A DNA stretch of 64,000 bases, from contig JAUNHE010000001.1 of the NCBI GenBank assembly GCA_030524105.1, positions 124,001-188,000 on the forward strand, given 5' to 3'. Both the position numbers and the translations under genes were made by a program. The notes beneath the pieces were generated by a model. It worked only from the letters and a program-made list of their open reading frames with translations, was not told where the DNA came from and did no database searches. This stretch comes from Rothia sp. (in: high G+C Gram-positive bacteria). Lineage in GTDB: Bacteria; Actinomycetota; Actinomycetes; Actinomycetales; Micrococcaceae. Below, one piece after another: positions 8,615 to 18,067 of the stretch; positions within the stretch are counted from its first letter, which is position 1, and each line of letters begins with the position of its first letter.

Positions 8615-9463
8615 GTGCCTAGCAAGCAGCGCGCTGCCCACACCCCGCGGGGTTATGCCTGGGAAACATTTACGCGGGCCAAACAGGCCTTTAACCTGGG
8701 GCTCTACACTGCTAGTATCTGTATTTTTCAGCAGGCGCTCGACCAATTTAACCAGCTCCTTGACGATGAGGGGGCCGCCATGTGCAAGGGGGCTATTGCG
8801 GCTGCTCTTAATAACACGGGGGATCCTAAGCTTGCCGTCTCCTATGCTATTGACTCACTGGACTTTTACCAGCGTCAGGATCTTAAACCGCAGCTGGCTG
8901 AACAACGGCAGAACATTGCAATCATGTTTACCTCCCTTGGCTTAGCTCAGGAGGCAGAGAAATACTATGTGCTTGCTTCTGGTGACTACGAATCCTTAGA
9001 ACAGTTTGAACAAGCCGGTAAAAATAAGCACACAGCCGCTAATCTCTACGCCCGCCGCAAGCAGCCTGCCGAAGCTCGACAGTATTTTGTGGAAGCTATT
9101 GATCTTTTTCAGCGGGCTGCTACCAGCACGGCCCAACAGTTACAGGCAACAGCCCTGATGCAGCTGGCTTATTTAGAGAATTTGGTCAAGAACCCAGATG
9201 CTTCCCGGCTGCTCTACGTTGAAGCTCTAGAAATATTTGAAGAGCTGTACTGCTACTGGGAACTGGCAACCTGCCTGGAGGGTTTAGCGGCTGTGGAATT
9301 TGATGTTGATGAGCCAGAGCATGCTGCGGTTCATGCCCGCCGTGCCTTGGAAGTATTTACAGCACACGGCTACGATGACGACGCTAGCCGGGCGGCAGCA
9401 AACTATCGGGCAACCCTGCGGGCCTGCCGGGTCAAACAGCAGCGGGATGAAGAACTCTTTTAA
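8615..9463 (+). CDS. Tetratricopeptide-repeat-like protein
   Basis: A 282-residue, all-helical, soluble protein with several TPR-like helix pairs: an alanine- and tyrosine-rich periodicity recurs from about residue 20 to 265, for example ARQYFVEAIDLFQRA and HAAVHARRALEVFTAHGY. No enzymatic motif, signal peptide or membrane segment is visible, so it is probably a scaffold or regulatory partner; its partner cannot be told. The start is GTG with GAGGAG 7 bases upstream. It is a single gene between the rpe terminator and the FMN riboswitch, and an RBS-overlapping inverted repeat precedes it. Confidence 0.75.
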   Translation: MPSKQRAAHTPRGYAWETFTRAKQAFNLGLYTASICIFQQALDQFNQLLDDEGAAMCKGAIAAALNNTGDPKLAVSYAIDSLDFYQRQDLKPQLAEQRQNIAIMFTSLGLAQEAEKYYVLASGDYESLEQFEQAGKNKHTAANLYARRKQPAEARQYFVEAIDLFQRAATSTAQQLQATALMQLAYLENLVKNPDASRLLYVEALEIFEELYCYWELATCLEGLAAVEFDVDEPEHAAVHARRALEVFTAHGYDDDASRAAANYRATLRACRVKQQRDEELF

Positions 9464-9546
9464 GGGCCAAATGCCAGGGGTTTTGCCCTCATAGTGAGAC
9501 TAATGCGGCTAGATTAAAGCAAGCTGTGCCATAATCAAGAAGGTAA

Positions 9547-9683
9547 TCGTGCTCCGGGGTCGGTGAGAGTCCGAACCGGCGGTATAGTCCGCGAACCAAA
9601 ATTTACCCAGTGCTGGGTTAAGTTTTGGCCGATCCGGTGAAATTCCGGAACCGACAGTACAGTCTGGATGGTAGGCAGCACGA
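9547..9683 (+). promoter_or_regulatory. FMN riboswitch (RFN element)
   Basis: The closing stem P1 is TCGTGCT (9547-9553) with AGCACGA (9677-9683). The conserved core is readable in order: CCGGGGTCGGTGAGAGTCCG, AACCGGCGGTATAGTCCGCGA, a variable stem, GATCCGGTGAAATTCCGG, AACCGACAGT and GGATGGTAGGCAGC. It precedes ribM by about 100 bases and should shut the whole rib operon when FMN is plentiful. The expression platform is not obvious by eye; no strong T-run terminator is seen, so translational control is possible. This element fills most of the 319-bp gap between the TPR gene and ribM. Confidence 0.95.
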
Positions 9684-9782
9684 GCAAAACGTCGCAGGGC
9701 AGAGGTATGCGGGGCTAGTTTGCTGAGCATACTCTTGCTGCATCGCTTTGTTCTCCCCGGAGCCTCCGCGAAAGGGAAAACA

Positions 9783-10502
9783 ATGGAATTTCTGCGGTGG
9801 CTCTTCGATGCTCAATGGCATATTGCTGATCAATCTGTCCTTGTGCGTGAAGTCCTCGGCAACTTTTTTGGTCTGGCTAGCGCTCTTGGCGGCATGCGCC
9901 GTAAAGTGTGGGCCTGGCCGGTTGGTATTGCCGGTAATCTACTTCTCTTGACCGTTTTTTTAGGTTCACTTTTTGGATCAAGTCAACTGGCCACGATGGT
10001 GGGCCAGGCGGGCCGGCAACTGATGTTTATCGCTGTTTCGCTCTGGGGATGGTACCGCTGGAGAAGGGCCCAGGATTCAAGCGGTTCTGCGGTTCTGCCC
10101 GAGTGGGCCACCTGGAAAGAACGGGTTTTTATGCTGGCTTTTATGCTGCTGGGAACCGCTGGGCTCACCCCTCTTTTTAGGCTGTTAGGTTCCTACGAGC
10201 CGGTTTGGTCTGATGCCTGGATTTTTACGGGTTCCTTGCTGGCCACCTACGGTATGGCCAAGGGCTGGGTTGAGTTTTGGCTGGTTTGGGTTGCCGTAGA
10301 TCTGGTAGGTACGCCTCTGCTGTGGTCTGCCGGTTACTACGCTACGGCTTTGATGTACATCTTTTATGGTTGCTTTACTTTAACCGGTTTTTTTGTCTGG
10401 TGGCGAACCCGCAATCAGGAGCAGGCCAGGGTTCAGGTTCAGACCTACCACCTTGACCCCACGGTAGATCTAGTAGGTGATGATGGCGACCGTAACCGCT
10501 GA
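9783..10502 (+). CDS. ribM: Riboflavin transporter RibM/PnuX (PnuC-like)
   Basis: A PnuC-family membrane protein of 239 residues. The motif LVREVLGNFFGLASALGGMRRKVWAWPVG matches the N-terminal region of actinobacterial RibM/PnuX riboflavin uptake proteins. About seven membrane helices follow, for example from AGNLLLLTVFLGSLF to FYGCFTLTGFFVWW. ATG 9783 is preferred: it has AAAGGGA upstream and gives MEFLRWLFDAQWH, as in homologues; an in-frame ATG at 9720 lies within the leader. As first gene after the riboswitch it links vitamin uptake with synthesis. Its stop overlaps ribD. Confidence 0.9.
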   Translation: MEFLRWLFDAQWHIADQSVLVREVLGNFFGLASALGGMRRKVWAWPVGIAGNLLLLTVFLGSLFGSSQLATMVGQAGRQLMFIAVSLWGWYRWRRAQDSSGSAVLPEWATWKERVFMLAFMLLGTAGLTPLFRLLGSYEPVWSDAWIFTGSLLATYGMAKGWVEFWLVWVAVDLVGTPLLWSAGYYATALMYIFYGCFTLTGFFVWWRTRNQEQARVQVQTYHLDPTVDLVGDDGDRNR

Positions 10503-11520
10503 TGATTCTTGGATGCAGCTGGCTGTAGAGCTGGCTAAAAAAGGGGTGCGTGGGGCTAACCCCCTTGTAGGTGCGGTCCTTGTTGATCGGTTTGGTAACA
10601 AGCTGGCAGAAGGCTGGCATCGTGGGGCCGGTAGTGAGCATGCAGAAATAATGGCCTTAAGGGCTGCTCAAAAAATTAAGGGCGATCTTAGTGACTGCTG
10701 CCTTTATGTGAGCCTAGAACCCTGCCATCATACTGGCCGAACACCGCCCTGTAGCCGGGCGCTGCTTGCCAGCGGGATTGGTCGAATAGTGTACGGCCAG
10801 ACGGACACTACGGCTGCCGCTGGTGGGGCCACCTTTTTAGCGGCAGCCGGTCTTGAGCTTGTTCAGCACCGGGCTGGTGCAGCTGCCAGCGAGCAGCTCA
10901 ATAGGCGCTGGATCAGGCGAATGCAGGAAAATCGGCCTTGGGTACTGGCTAAGTTAGCCTCAAGCCTGGACGGCTTCTGCGCTGCCGCAGACGGAACAAG
11001 CCAGTGGATCACCGGCCGCAGTGCCCGAGAAGACGGGCATCGCTTGCGGGCTAAATCCGCCGCAATTTTGGTGGGCAGCCAAACAATTTTTACCGATAAT
11101 CCCCGTCTTTCTGCCCGAGATGGGGAAGGCCAGTTATTGGAGCAGCAGCCGATACCGGTGGTCATGGGCTACCGGCAGTTGCCCAAGCAGGCAGCTATTT
11201 TTGCAGATAAACGTACTATACTTTTGCGGACCCATTCTCCGCGGCAGGCTCTGGCCCAGCTCAAAGAGCGGGGGATAGAGCAGCTTCTGATTGAAGGCGG
11301 CCCTACGGTACTTTCTGCTTTTTTAGCCCAGGACTTGCTGGATGAGCTCTACTGGTATCTTAACCCCAGCCTGCTGGGGGCTGGATTAGCCAGTGTGGCA
11401 GATATTGGGGTGGGCAGCCTGGCCCAGGCCCAGCGCTGGGTCCTTGATGATCTGGAGCAGAGCCCTGCCCTGCGTCAACTGGGCCAGGATCTTTGCCTGC
11501 ATATGCTGGCTCCTAGATGA
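10480..11520 (+). CDS. ribD: Bifunctional riboflavin deaminase/reductase RibD
   Basis: Catalyses the second and third steps from GTP: deamination of the pyrimidine and reduction of the ribosyl chain. The N-terminal deaminase domain has GSEHAEIMAL and the zinc site LEPCHHTGRTPPC (residues ~55-90). The C-terminal NADPH-dependent reductase domain begins near residue 145 (WVLAKLASSLDG) with SQWITG and GSQTIFTDNPRL. Three starts lie together (GTG 10477, ATG 10480, ATG 10483), all overlapping the end of ribM. Confidence 0.96.
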   Translation: MMATVTADDSWMQLAVELAKKGVRGANPLVGAVLVDRFGNKLAEGWHRGAGSEHAEIMALRAAQKIKGDLSDCCLYVSLEPCHHTGRTPPCSRALLASGIGRIVYGQTDTTAAAGGATFLAAAGLELVQHRAGAAASEQLNRRWIRRMQENRPWVLAKLASSLDGFCAAADGTSQWITGRSAREDGHRLRAKSAAILVGSQTIFTDNPRLSARDGEGQLLEQQPIPVVMGYRQLPKQAAIFADKRTILLRTHSPRQALAQLKERGIEQLLIEGGPTVLSAFLAQDLLDELYWYLNPSLLGAGLASVADIGVGSLAQAQRWVLDDLEQSPALRQLGQDLCLHMLAPR

Positions 11521-11529
11521 GAGGGAAGA

Positions 11530-12798
11530 ATGTTCACAGGAATCATTAAAGCAAAGGCTAGCCTGGAGAAAGTTGAGTTCATGGCCCAGGACGGCCAGCA
11601 AGCCCAGGGAGCGGTTATCACCCTCAAAGCCGGGGATATTGTTGCGGATTTAGAGCAGGGAGGCTCCCTGGCTGTTAACGGGGTCTGCCTGACGGCCCGT
11701 AACAGCAAAAGACATGCTGAGGGTATCTTTGAGGCAGCCTTAATGGGGGAAACGTTAAGGCGAACCACTCTTGCCAGCCTGGCTCCCGGTAGCACCGTTA
11801 ACGTGGAGCGATGTTTAAGCAGCCAGGGACGTTTTGACGGGCATCTGGTTCAGGGGCATGTGGACGGGCTAGGAAGGGTAAGCGCTCTTGAGGACTTTAC
11901 CTCCTGGCGGCGTTTGAGGATCGAACTTGATCAGCAGCTGGCTCCTCTGGTTGCTGCCCAGGGTTCTATTGCAGTGGATGGAGTGTCTTTGACCGTTAGC
12001 GCCGTCAGCCCGGCACACCAGCTACCGGCCTGGTTTGAGGTGTCTCTAATAGCACAGACTATGGCAGCAACTAACCTGGCTACCTTAAAACCGGCAGACA
12101 CAGTTAATCTTGAGCTGGACCTGCTGGCCCGTTATACACAGCGCATGCTGGACTGGAGCCAAAAACCAGAGACTACTACCGCTGACTTAGCACAAGAAAA
12201 CAGGGTAGATCAGGCGGTGGCAGCCCTGGCCCGGGGGCAGGCTATTGTGGTGGTTGATGCCGCTGACCGTGAAAATGAGGGGGACCTCATCTTTGCAGCA
12301 GAGGCTGCCACTGTTGATTTACTTGCTTTGACGATTCGTTACACGTCAGGGGTGATTTGCGCCCCTATGCCGGCGGCTAGGGCTGACCTGTTAGGGTTGG
12401 AAGCGATGGTTAAAGTCAATAAGGACCCTAAGGGAACTGCCTATACGGTTTCCTGCGATGCGGCTAGCGGGGTGACAACCGGTATTTCTGGCGCTGACCG
12501 AGCACAAACCCTGCGGGTCCTGGCTGATCCCAAGAGCGATCAGGACTGCCTGACTCGTCCTGGCCATATTTTTCCCCTACGAGCTCACCCGGATGGGATA
12601 GCTGGTCGGGCCGGTCATACCGAGGCTGCGGTTGAGCTGTGCCAGCTGGCGGGTTTTTCCGGGGTGGCAGCCATAGCTGAGCTAGTCCGGGACGATGGAT
12701 CGATGATGCGTCAGAAAGACCTAGCTACTTTTGCCCAAGAGCAGGGTTTGGTGATGATCAGTATTGCAGCCTTACAGGAGTGGATGGAACAAAGATGA
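11530..12798 (+). CDS. Riboflavin synthase (alpha) fused to DHBP synthase
   Basis: One 422-residue reading frame holds two enzymes. Residues 1 to ~200 are riboflavin synthase (RibE): MFTGIIK start and two lumazine-binding barrels (VNGVCLTA, DGHLVQGHVDG; then VDGVSLTVSAV). Residues ~215-422 are 3,4-dihydroxy-2-butanone-4-phosphate synthase (RibB): VVVDAADRENEGDLIFAAE (metal/substrate loop), TSGVICAPM, VTTGISGADRA and HIFPLRAHPDGIAGRAGHTEA. The linker is ~15 residues. In most actinobacteria RibB is fused to GTP cyclohydrolase II (RibBA) and RibE is separate; here ribA is a separate, overlapping next gene. Both halves look complete, so the fusion joins the enzyme making one lumazine precursor with the enzyme finishing riboflavin. 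Confidence 0.93.
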   Translation: MFTGIIKAKASLEKVEFMAQDGQQAQGAVITLKAGDIVADLEQGGSLAVNGVCLTARNSKRHAEGIFEAALMGETLRRTTLASLAPGSTVNVERCLSSQGRFDGHLVQGHVDGLGRVSALEDFTSWRRLRIELDQQLAPLVAAQGSIAVDGVSLTVSAVSPAHQLPAWFEVSLIAQTMAATNLATLKPADTVNLELDLLARYTQRMLDWSQKPETTTADLAQENRVDQAVAALARGQAIVVVDAADRENEGDLIFAAEAATVDLLALTIRYTSGVICAPMPAARADLLGLEAMVKVNKDPKGTAYTVSCDAASGVTTGISGADRAQTLRVLADPKSDQDCLTRPGHIFPLRAHPDGIAGRAGHTEAAVELCQLAGFSGVAAIAELVRDDGSMMRQKDLATFAQEQGLVMISIAALQEWMEQR

Positions 12799-13472
12799 CC
12801 TTAAGCAAGATACCCGATTTTAAGGTGGCACCCCAGCGGCTGCTACCGCAGGTTTCTGGCCAGCTACTCGATTCTAGTGCAGCCGTTGATCTGCCCACTA
12901 CCTACGGGGTTTTCTCTGTTCGAGCCTGGGCTTTTGCCGATGGGTCTGAGCATCTTTCTTTGCAGGCGTCCAGCAAGCAATCTCTGGCTGCAGATAGCAA
13001 GCAACCGGCTCTGGTAAGAGTGCATTCTGAATGCGCTACCGGGGATATCTTTGCTTCTTTACGCTGTGACTGCGGCCCGCAGCTCCAGCAGGCTTTGCAG
13101 AAAATCCAGCAGGAGGGTGGGTTTTTACTCTATGTTCGCCAGCAGGAGGGCCGCGGGATTGGCCTGCTGAATAAACTGCGGGCTTACGCTTTGCAGGATC
13201 AGGGGCTGGACACGGTGGAGGCTAACCTGGCCCTAGGTTTACCAGCCGATGCCCGCAATTATCAGCAGGTTGGCCACATCTTGCGGAGCTTAGGCCTAGA
13301 TCAGATTAGGCTGCTTTCTAACAATCCGCTTAAAGCTGAGCTCTTAGAAAAGGTTGGTATCAAGGTTAGCCAGCTTGTTTCGCATCAAATACCGGCTCAG
13401 GCGGAAAATCGCAGATACTTACAGACAAAACGTGACAGGATGAGTCACCGGCTCACCAGTTTGGAGGATTAG
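12795..13472 (+). CDS. ribA: GTP cyclohydrolase II, stand-alone
   Basis: Opens the GTP ring in the first step of riboflavin synthesis. The zinc site SECATGDIFASLRCDCG has the three expected cysteines (mature residues ~78-93). The nucleotide-binding and catalytic part is YVRQQEGRGIGLLNK, and LLSNNPLKAELL lies near the end. ATG 12795 overlaps the previous TGA (ATGA); an in-frame GTG at 12780 is less likely. The N-terminal ~50 residues are not a RibB domain, so this is a true single-domain RibA, consistent with RibB sitting on the preceding fusion. Confidence 0.95.
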   Translation: MTLSKIPDFKVAPQRLLPQVSGQLLDSSAAVDLPTTYGVFSVRAWAFADGSEHLSLQASSKQSLAADSKQPALVRVHSECATGDIFASLRCDCGPQLQQALQKIQQEGGFLLYVRQQEGRGIGLLNKLRAYALQDQGLDTVEANLALGLPADARNYQQVGHILRSLGLDQIRLLSNNPLKAELLEKVGIKVSQLVSHQIPAQAENRRYLQTKRDRMSHRLTSLED

Positions 13473-13949
<477 letters not shown>

Positions 13950-13994
13950 ATATGAACAGTACTACTGGTCTGTGCCCCTGCATGCTTTAGAGTA

Positions 13995-14264
13995 GTGGAT
14001 GTGAAAACATTTGATTCGCTTTTTGCTGAATTGGCTCAGAAGGCCCGGCAGCGTCCGCAGGGCTCGGGCACTGTAGCTGAATTAGATTCTGGGGTGCACG
14101 GTATTGGTAAAAAGATTGTAGAAGAGGCTGCCGAGGTCTGGATGGCTGCCGAATTTCAGTCGCAGGAGGAGTTTGCCCAGGAGGCTTCGCAGCTGATCTA
14201 TCATCTTCAGGTGATGATGCTGGCTAAAGGGCTTAAACCTGAGGATATTTATCGTTATCTCTAA
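13995..14264 (+). CDS. hisE: Phosphoribosyl-ATP pyrophosphatase
   Basis: Second step of histidine synthesis. An 89-residue all-alpha protein of the MazG-like family: [22 protein letters not shown] carries the E-x2-E metal site, followed by [14 protein letters not shown]. The start is GTG. It is separated from ribH by 45 bp and heads the hisE-hisG-hisF group. HisE and HisI are separate proteins here, not fused. Confidence 0.94.
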   Translation: MDVKTFDSLFAELAQKARQRPQGSGTVAELDSGVHGIGKKIVEEAAEVWMAAEFQSQEEFAQEASQLIYHLQVMMLAKGLKPEDIYRYL

Positions 14265-14278
14265 ATGGTAAGGAGCGC

Positions 14279-15127
14279 ATGATGTTGCGTGTGGCAGTGC
14301 CCAATAAGGGTTCGCTTTCTGAGGCGGCTAGTAAGCTGCTCAGGGAGGCCGGTTACTTACAGCGTCGTGATTCACGGGAGCTGGTGCTGGTGGATCAAGA
14401 GAACCGGGTAGAGTTTTTTTATTTGCGGCCCCGCGATATTGCCGTTTACGTAGGTAAGGGCACCTTGGATCTTGGTATTACCGGCCGGGATCTACTGCTA
14501 GATTCCCAGGCCCCTGCCCGGGAGGTGCTGGGCCTGGATTTTGCCCGCTCCACCTTTCGTTTTGCTGGGCCGGCAGGCCTCTTTTCTGAGCCTGCCCAGC
14601 TTGAGGGCAAACGGATTGCTACCTCTTACCCGCACCTGCTGGCCGCTCACTTAGAGCAGCTGGGCTTGCAGGCTAGCATTATTCGTCTGGACGGTGCCAT
14701 TGAGTCTGCCATTCGTTTGGGGGTTGCTGATGCGATTGCCGACGTGGTTGAGACCGGAAATACTATGAGGGCTGCAGGCCTAGAACCATTTGGCCAGCCA
14801 CTTTTGCACAGTGAGGCTCTTCTGATTGCCGGGGCCGATCTGGGGCAGAGCGCCCAGCTGGATCAGCTGCGGGAGCGTTTGCAGGGAGTGCTGATTGCCC
14901 GCCAATATGTTTTGGTTGATTACGATATCCGTCAGGACCTTTTGCCAGAGGCCAGCGCGATTACACCGGGTTTGGAAGCCCCCACGCTTTCTCCTTTAGA
15001 ACGTGAGGGCTGGGTTGCGGTTCGTTCTATGGTGCCGCGCAAGGCCGTCCATAAGATTATGGACGATCTTTACGCCGTTGGTGCGCGGGCTATTTTGGTT
15101 TCTTCGATTGAGGCCGCACGGATCTGA
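14279..15127 (+). CDS. hisG: ATP phosphoribosyltransferase, long form
   Basis: First, feedback-controlled step of histidine synthesis. [15 protein letters not shown] opens the first lobe, and [18 protein letters not shown] is the PRPP-binding segment. At 282 residues it is the long form with a C-terminal ACT-like histidine-binding domain (from ~residue 210), so it needs no HisZ. ATG 14282 has better spacing to AGGAG than ATG 14279; the difference is one residue. Confidence 0.95.
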   Translation: MMLRVAVPNKGSLSEAASKLLREAGYLQRRDSRELVLVDQENRVEFFYLRPRDIAVYVGKGTLDLGITGRDLLLDSQAPAREVLGLDFARSTFRFAGPAGLFSEPAQLEGKRIATSYPHLLAAHLEQLGLQASIIRLDGAIESAIRLGVADAIADVVETGNTMRAAGLEPFGQPLLHSEALLIAGADLGQSAQLDQLRERLQGVLIARQYVLVDYDIRQDLLPEASAITPGLEAPTLSPLEREGWVAVRSMVPRKAVHKIMDDLYAVGARAILVSSIEAARI

Positions 15128-15152
15128 TTTTTGGGATTGGGGTGTTTTTGTC

Positions 15153-15920
15153 GTGAGTCTTGCCGTGAGGGTTATTCCTTGTTTAGACGTTGATGCCGGT
15201 CGAGTTGTTAAGGGCGTCAATTTTAAAGATTTGCAGGATGCTGGGGATCCCGTAGAGCTGGGAGCCGGTTACGGTGCTGCCGGTGCTGATGAGCTTACTT
15301 TTTTGGATATCACTGCCTCTAGTGCCCAGCGGCAAACAACTTTTGATGTGGTCAGGCGGACGGCAGAGACCGTTTTTATTCCTTTAACAGTGGGTGGCGG
15401 GGTGCGCACCCTTGCTGATGTAGATCAACTTTTGCGTACCGGTGCAGATAAGGTTTCTATCAATACGGCAGCCCTTGACCGGCCCCAGCTGATTGATGAG
15501 ATTGCCGGCAGATTTGGCTGCCAGGTTTTGGTACTTTCTGTGGATGCCAGGAGGTCTAGCTCTTTTCCTTCCGGCTTTGAGGTGACAACGCACGGTGGGT
15601 CTCGCTCTGCGGGTATGGACGCTTTGGCCTGGGTAAGCCAGGCAACGGAGCGGGGCGTAGGAGAGATCCTACTTAACTCGATGGATGCTGATGGCACCCG
15701 GGAGGGGTTTGATCTTGAGCTGATCAGCGCGGTTCGAGAAACAACTCATCTTCCTTTAATTGCTTCGGGCGGAGCCGGCTTGCCGGAACATTTTCCACCC
15801 GCTGTTGCTGCCGGAGCCGATGCTGTTTTAGCGGCCTCTATTTTCCATCGGGGCCAGGTAACTATCAGTCAGGTAAAACAGGAACTTGCCCGGGCTGGCT
15901 ACCGGGTGCGTTTGCCTTAG
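15153..15920 (+). CDS. hisF: Imidazole glycerol phosphate synthase, cyclase subunit
   Basis: Makes imidazole glycerol phosphate and AICAR from PRFAR with ammonia from HisH. It is a TIM barrel of 255 residues with the two catalytic aspartates in [15 protein letters not shown] and VLSVDAR, and the phosphate loops LTVGGGVRT and IASGGAG. The GTG at 15153 is chosen because it gives the conserved N-terminus; longer in-frame starts run into hisG. hisA, hisB and hisH are not in the window. Confidence 0.95.
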   Translation: MSLAVRVIPCLDVDAGRVVKGVNFKDLQDAGDPVELGAGYGAAGADELTFLDITASSAQRQTTFDVVRRTAETVFIPLTVGGGVRTLADVDQLLRTGADKVSINTAALDRPQLIDEIAGRFGCQVLVLSVDARRSSSFPSGFEVTTHGGSRSAGMDALAWVSQATERGVGEILLNSMDADGTREGFDLELISAVRETTHLPLIASGGAGLPEHFPPAVAAGADAVLAASIFHRGQVTISQVKQELARAGYRVRLP

Positions 15921-16033
15921 GCTCAGTCGGGCTGCTTAAGACATGCTGTCCATAAGTGTCGATTATTTTAAGAAGATGGGGCTAAACTAAACCTTGGTTC
16001 TTATTCCTGAGGAGAAAGCGAAGGTTTGGTTCA

Positions 16034-16699
16034 GTGGTGGACAAACAAGAAATTAAAGATTTACTGCTGGAAGCTAGCCGGCGTCGGCGCGCCATTAAAC
16101 AGTTTGATCCCGAACAGAAAATTGCTCGGGAAGATATGGACTATATTCTTGAAATTGCCCGGCTTAGCCCTAGCTCGGTCGGTATGGAAGGCTGGCGTTT
16201 TCTGGTTCTGGAGGATCCACAGATCAAAGAGGCCCTTAAAGATATGAGCTGGGGTGCAGCCCGTCAGCTTGCCGGTGCCAGTCATTTTGTTTTGCTGCTG
16301 GCCCGCCGGGATGTCCGCTACGACAGTGAGCTGCTCCTGGATTCCCTGGCTAAAAGGAAGCTTTCGCCCCAGGCCCACCAGCAGGCTCTGGACATGTATA
16401 AGAGCTTCCAAACCCAAGACCTTAAACTCGATACCGATAGGGCTCTTTTTGACTGGTCTGCTAAGCAGACCTATATTGCGCTGGCTAATATGATGACCGC
16501 CGCGGCGCTGATCAAGATTGATTCTTGCCCCATTGAAGGCTTTAACGTAGAGAAGGTCAATGCCTTACTGGGCCAGCACCAGCTGATTAACCCAGAAAAA
16601 GAGGGCATTGTGACCATGCTGGCCCTAGGGTACAGGCAGCAAGACCCGGCCTGGGAACAGACACGTAAGGCTAGCCAGGATATTATTAGCTGGTTTTAG
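16034..16699 (+). CDS. Nitroreductase-family FMN oxidoreductase
   Basis: A 221-residue nitroreductase-fold flavoprotein. RRRRAIKQFDPEQKI binds the FMN phosphate, LSPSSVGMEGWRFLVL is the standard second motif, and MLALGYRQQDP comes near the end. Such enzymes use NAD(P)H to reduce nitro compounds, quinones or flavins; the natural substrate cannot be read from sequence. The start is GTG with an RBS-like GGAGAAAG about 20 bp upstream. It stands between hisF and hisI, which are often neighbours in actinobacteria, so it is probably an insertion in the his/trp series. Confidence 0.88.
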   Translation: MVDKQEIKDLLLEASRRRRAIKQFDPEQKIAREDMDYILEIARLSPSSVGMEGWRFLVLEDPQIKEALKDMSWGAARQLAGASHFVLLLARRDVRYDSELLLDSLAKRKLSPQAHQQALDMYKSFQTQDLKLDTDRALFDWSAKQTYIALANMMTAAALIKIDSCPIEGFNVEKVNALLGQHQLINPEKEGIVTMLALGYRQQDPAWEQTRKASQDIISWF

Positions 16700-16896
16700 A
16701 GCCTCACCCTGACTTCGTAAGATAAGTCATATTTACTTTATATAAATTCTGCCGCCTTTTCCTCTAGTGCTTTGAATCCCAGAGGGGTAGAGTTAACGGT
16801 GTATTAATCCTACTAATTATTTAGGTTAACGCAGGAAAGCATAGATAAGCCCAAGAAGGTTTTATCTTTATTTCTGGGTTGATTATGAGGGAAGCT

Positions 16897-17994
16897 ATGA
16901 AAGCAGAATATCGTACAATAGGTGCCGCTTTACTTATGGCTGTTACTATTGTCGGGAGTTTACCCAGCGGTAGCTATGCTGGAGGAACTTCGCGGCAGAA
17001 TCTCACCAGTCCCCAGGCTACCTATACTGCTCCGGCAGGAGTAGAGGCGGAAGTTGCGGCAGGGATTGCTAATCTGCAGTCAAGGACGCAGGAATTTAAT
17101 GCCGGCCTGCCTCTGGGGGAGCCGGTACAGGTTGATTCCAATTTTTATATACAGGATTTCAATAACAATATCTCTGCCCTGTATAGTGTGCAGCAGAAAT
17201 TTGCACTATGGATTAATAAGAATGCCTTTGAAAAGTACTTACTTAATCCAGAAAAATATGGACAATATTTATATAGTAATCGTTATGAAAATAATGCTAA
17301 AACTGGTGAACTATACGTTATTGCCCAATTTTCGCATAGTCCAGATAATACAACATGTGATTATTCATTAGAAACAGACAAAAACGGATACGGGCTTTTT
17401 TCCAGCCCGGACGGGCGTGCGGTGCTAAGCCACTACTATCGTTTAGAACCGCGCGGTGACGGATGTGCCTATTATTTTGGGCAGGCAGCTGGCTTAGAAG
17501 GGGGCTTCCCTCAGCTAGTTCCCCAGGCCGATACGGTCCAGCCTGGTCCGGTAGATACCTCCTTTGACTGGTCTAAGGCTAGGTTTATTGAGTTACAGCA
17601 AGTATTGGAGTACACAGACCAGGCGACCGGCAATACCTGGTATCTTAAGGCTCTGCCCAACGGTAGCCCCATGCCGGGGGCTCGGCCCGTCCTATCTAAT
17701 GACCTCCTTATCGCCAGTAATCTCATGAACCAGCCAGGGCTGAGTAACTACGACAAGTGGGTTGATGGCGGCAGCTACCGCATGTATAGCAGCTACACCA
17801 TGCTCGGTGCCCCCTTGGCGGCGCCTATCCCTTTTACTACCGATGATGGCAGGGCCTTTAAAGCCCAGCAGTTTGAGGGAGGCACCCTCTATTCACCCCT
17901 TGAAGTAACCATTGACAACTACTGGGAGATCTACCTGAGTCTTAATGAGCAGGGCCAGGCCAAGAGCATCTGGTTTGACTCCTTAGGGCTTTAA
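16897..17994 (+). CDS. Secreted protein with an LGFP-like repeat
   Basis: A 365-residue exported protein. The signal peptide is AALLMAVTIVGSLPSGSYAGG with likely cleavage after SYA. The middle part contains FALWINKNAFEKYL and two Cys-containing segments (TTCDYS, DGCAYYF) that could form a disulfide. Near the end, MLGAPLAAPIPF...AFKAQQFEGGTLY resembles a single LGFP repeat, a motif found in actinobacterial cell-envelope proteins. ATG 16897 is supported by GAGGGA 6 bases upstream. Bases ~17200-17390 are much more AT-rich than the surroundings (AAT, AAA, TAT codons), suggesting that this segment has a different origin. The function is unknown. Confidence 0.7.
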   Translation: MKAEYRTIGAALLMAVTIVGSLPSGSYAGGTSRQNLTSPQATYTAPAGVEAEVAAGIANLQSRTQEFNAGLPLGEPVQVDSNFYIQDFNNNISALYSVQQKFALWINKNAFEKYLLNPEKYGQYLYSNRYENNAKTGELYVIAQFSHSPDNTTCDYSLETDKNGYGLFSSPDGRAVLSHYYRLEPRGDGCAYYFGQAAGLEGGFPQLVPQADTVQPGPVDTSFDWSKARFIELQQVLEYTDQATGNTWYLKALPNGSPMPGARPVLSNDLLIASNLMNQPGLSNYDKWVDGGSYRMYSSYTMLGAPLAAPIPFTTDDGRAFKAQQFEGGTLYSPLEVTIDNYWEIYLSLNEQGQAKSIWFDSLGL

Positions 17995-18067
17995 AGCTAG
18001 AAGTTTGGCCCGAGCCGAGCACCGTGGTCGGGCCAGGCTTCACTGCTGCCAGGGTAGGATAAAAGCC

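Noticed and set aside
9720-9782. Longer start for ribM
   Set aside because: The extra residues do not match RibM homologues, lie in the riboswitch leader, and ATG 9783 has a proper ribosome site.
16821-16839. Iron box before the secreted protein
   Set aside because: TTAGGTTA matches only half of the DtxR consensus and the other half is absent.
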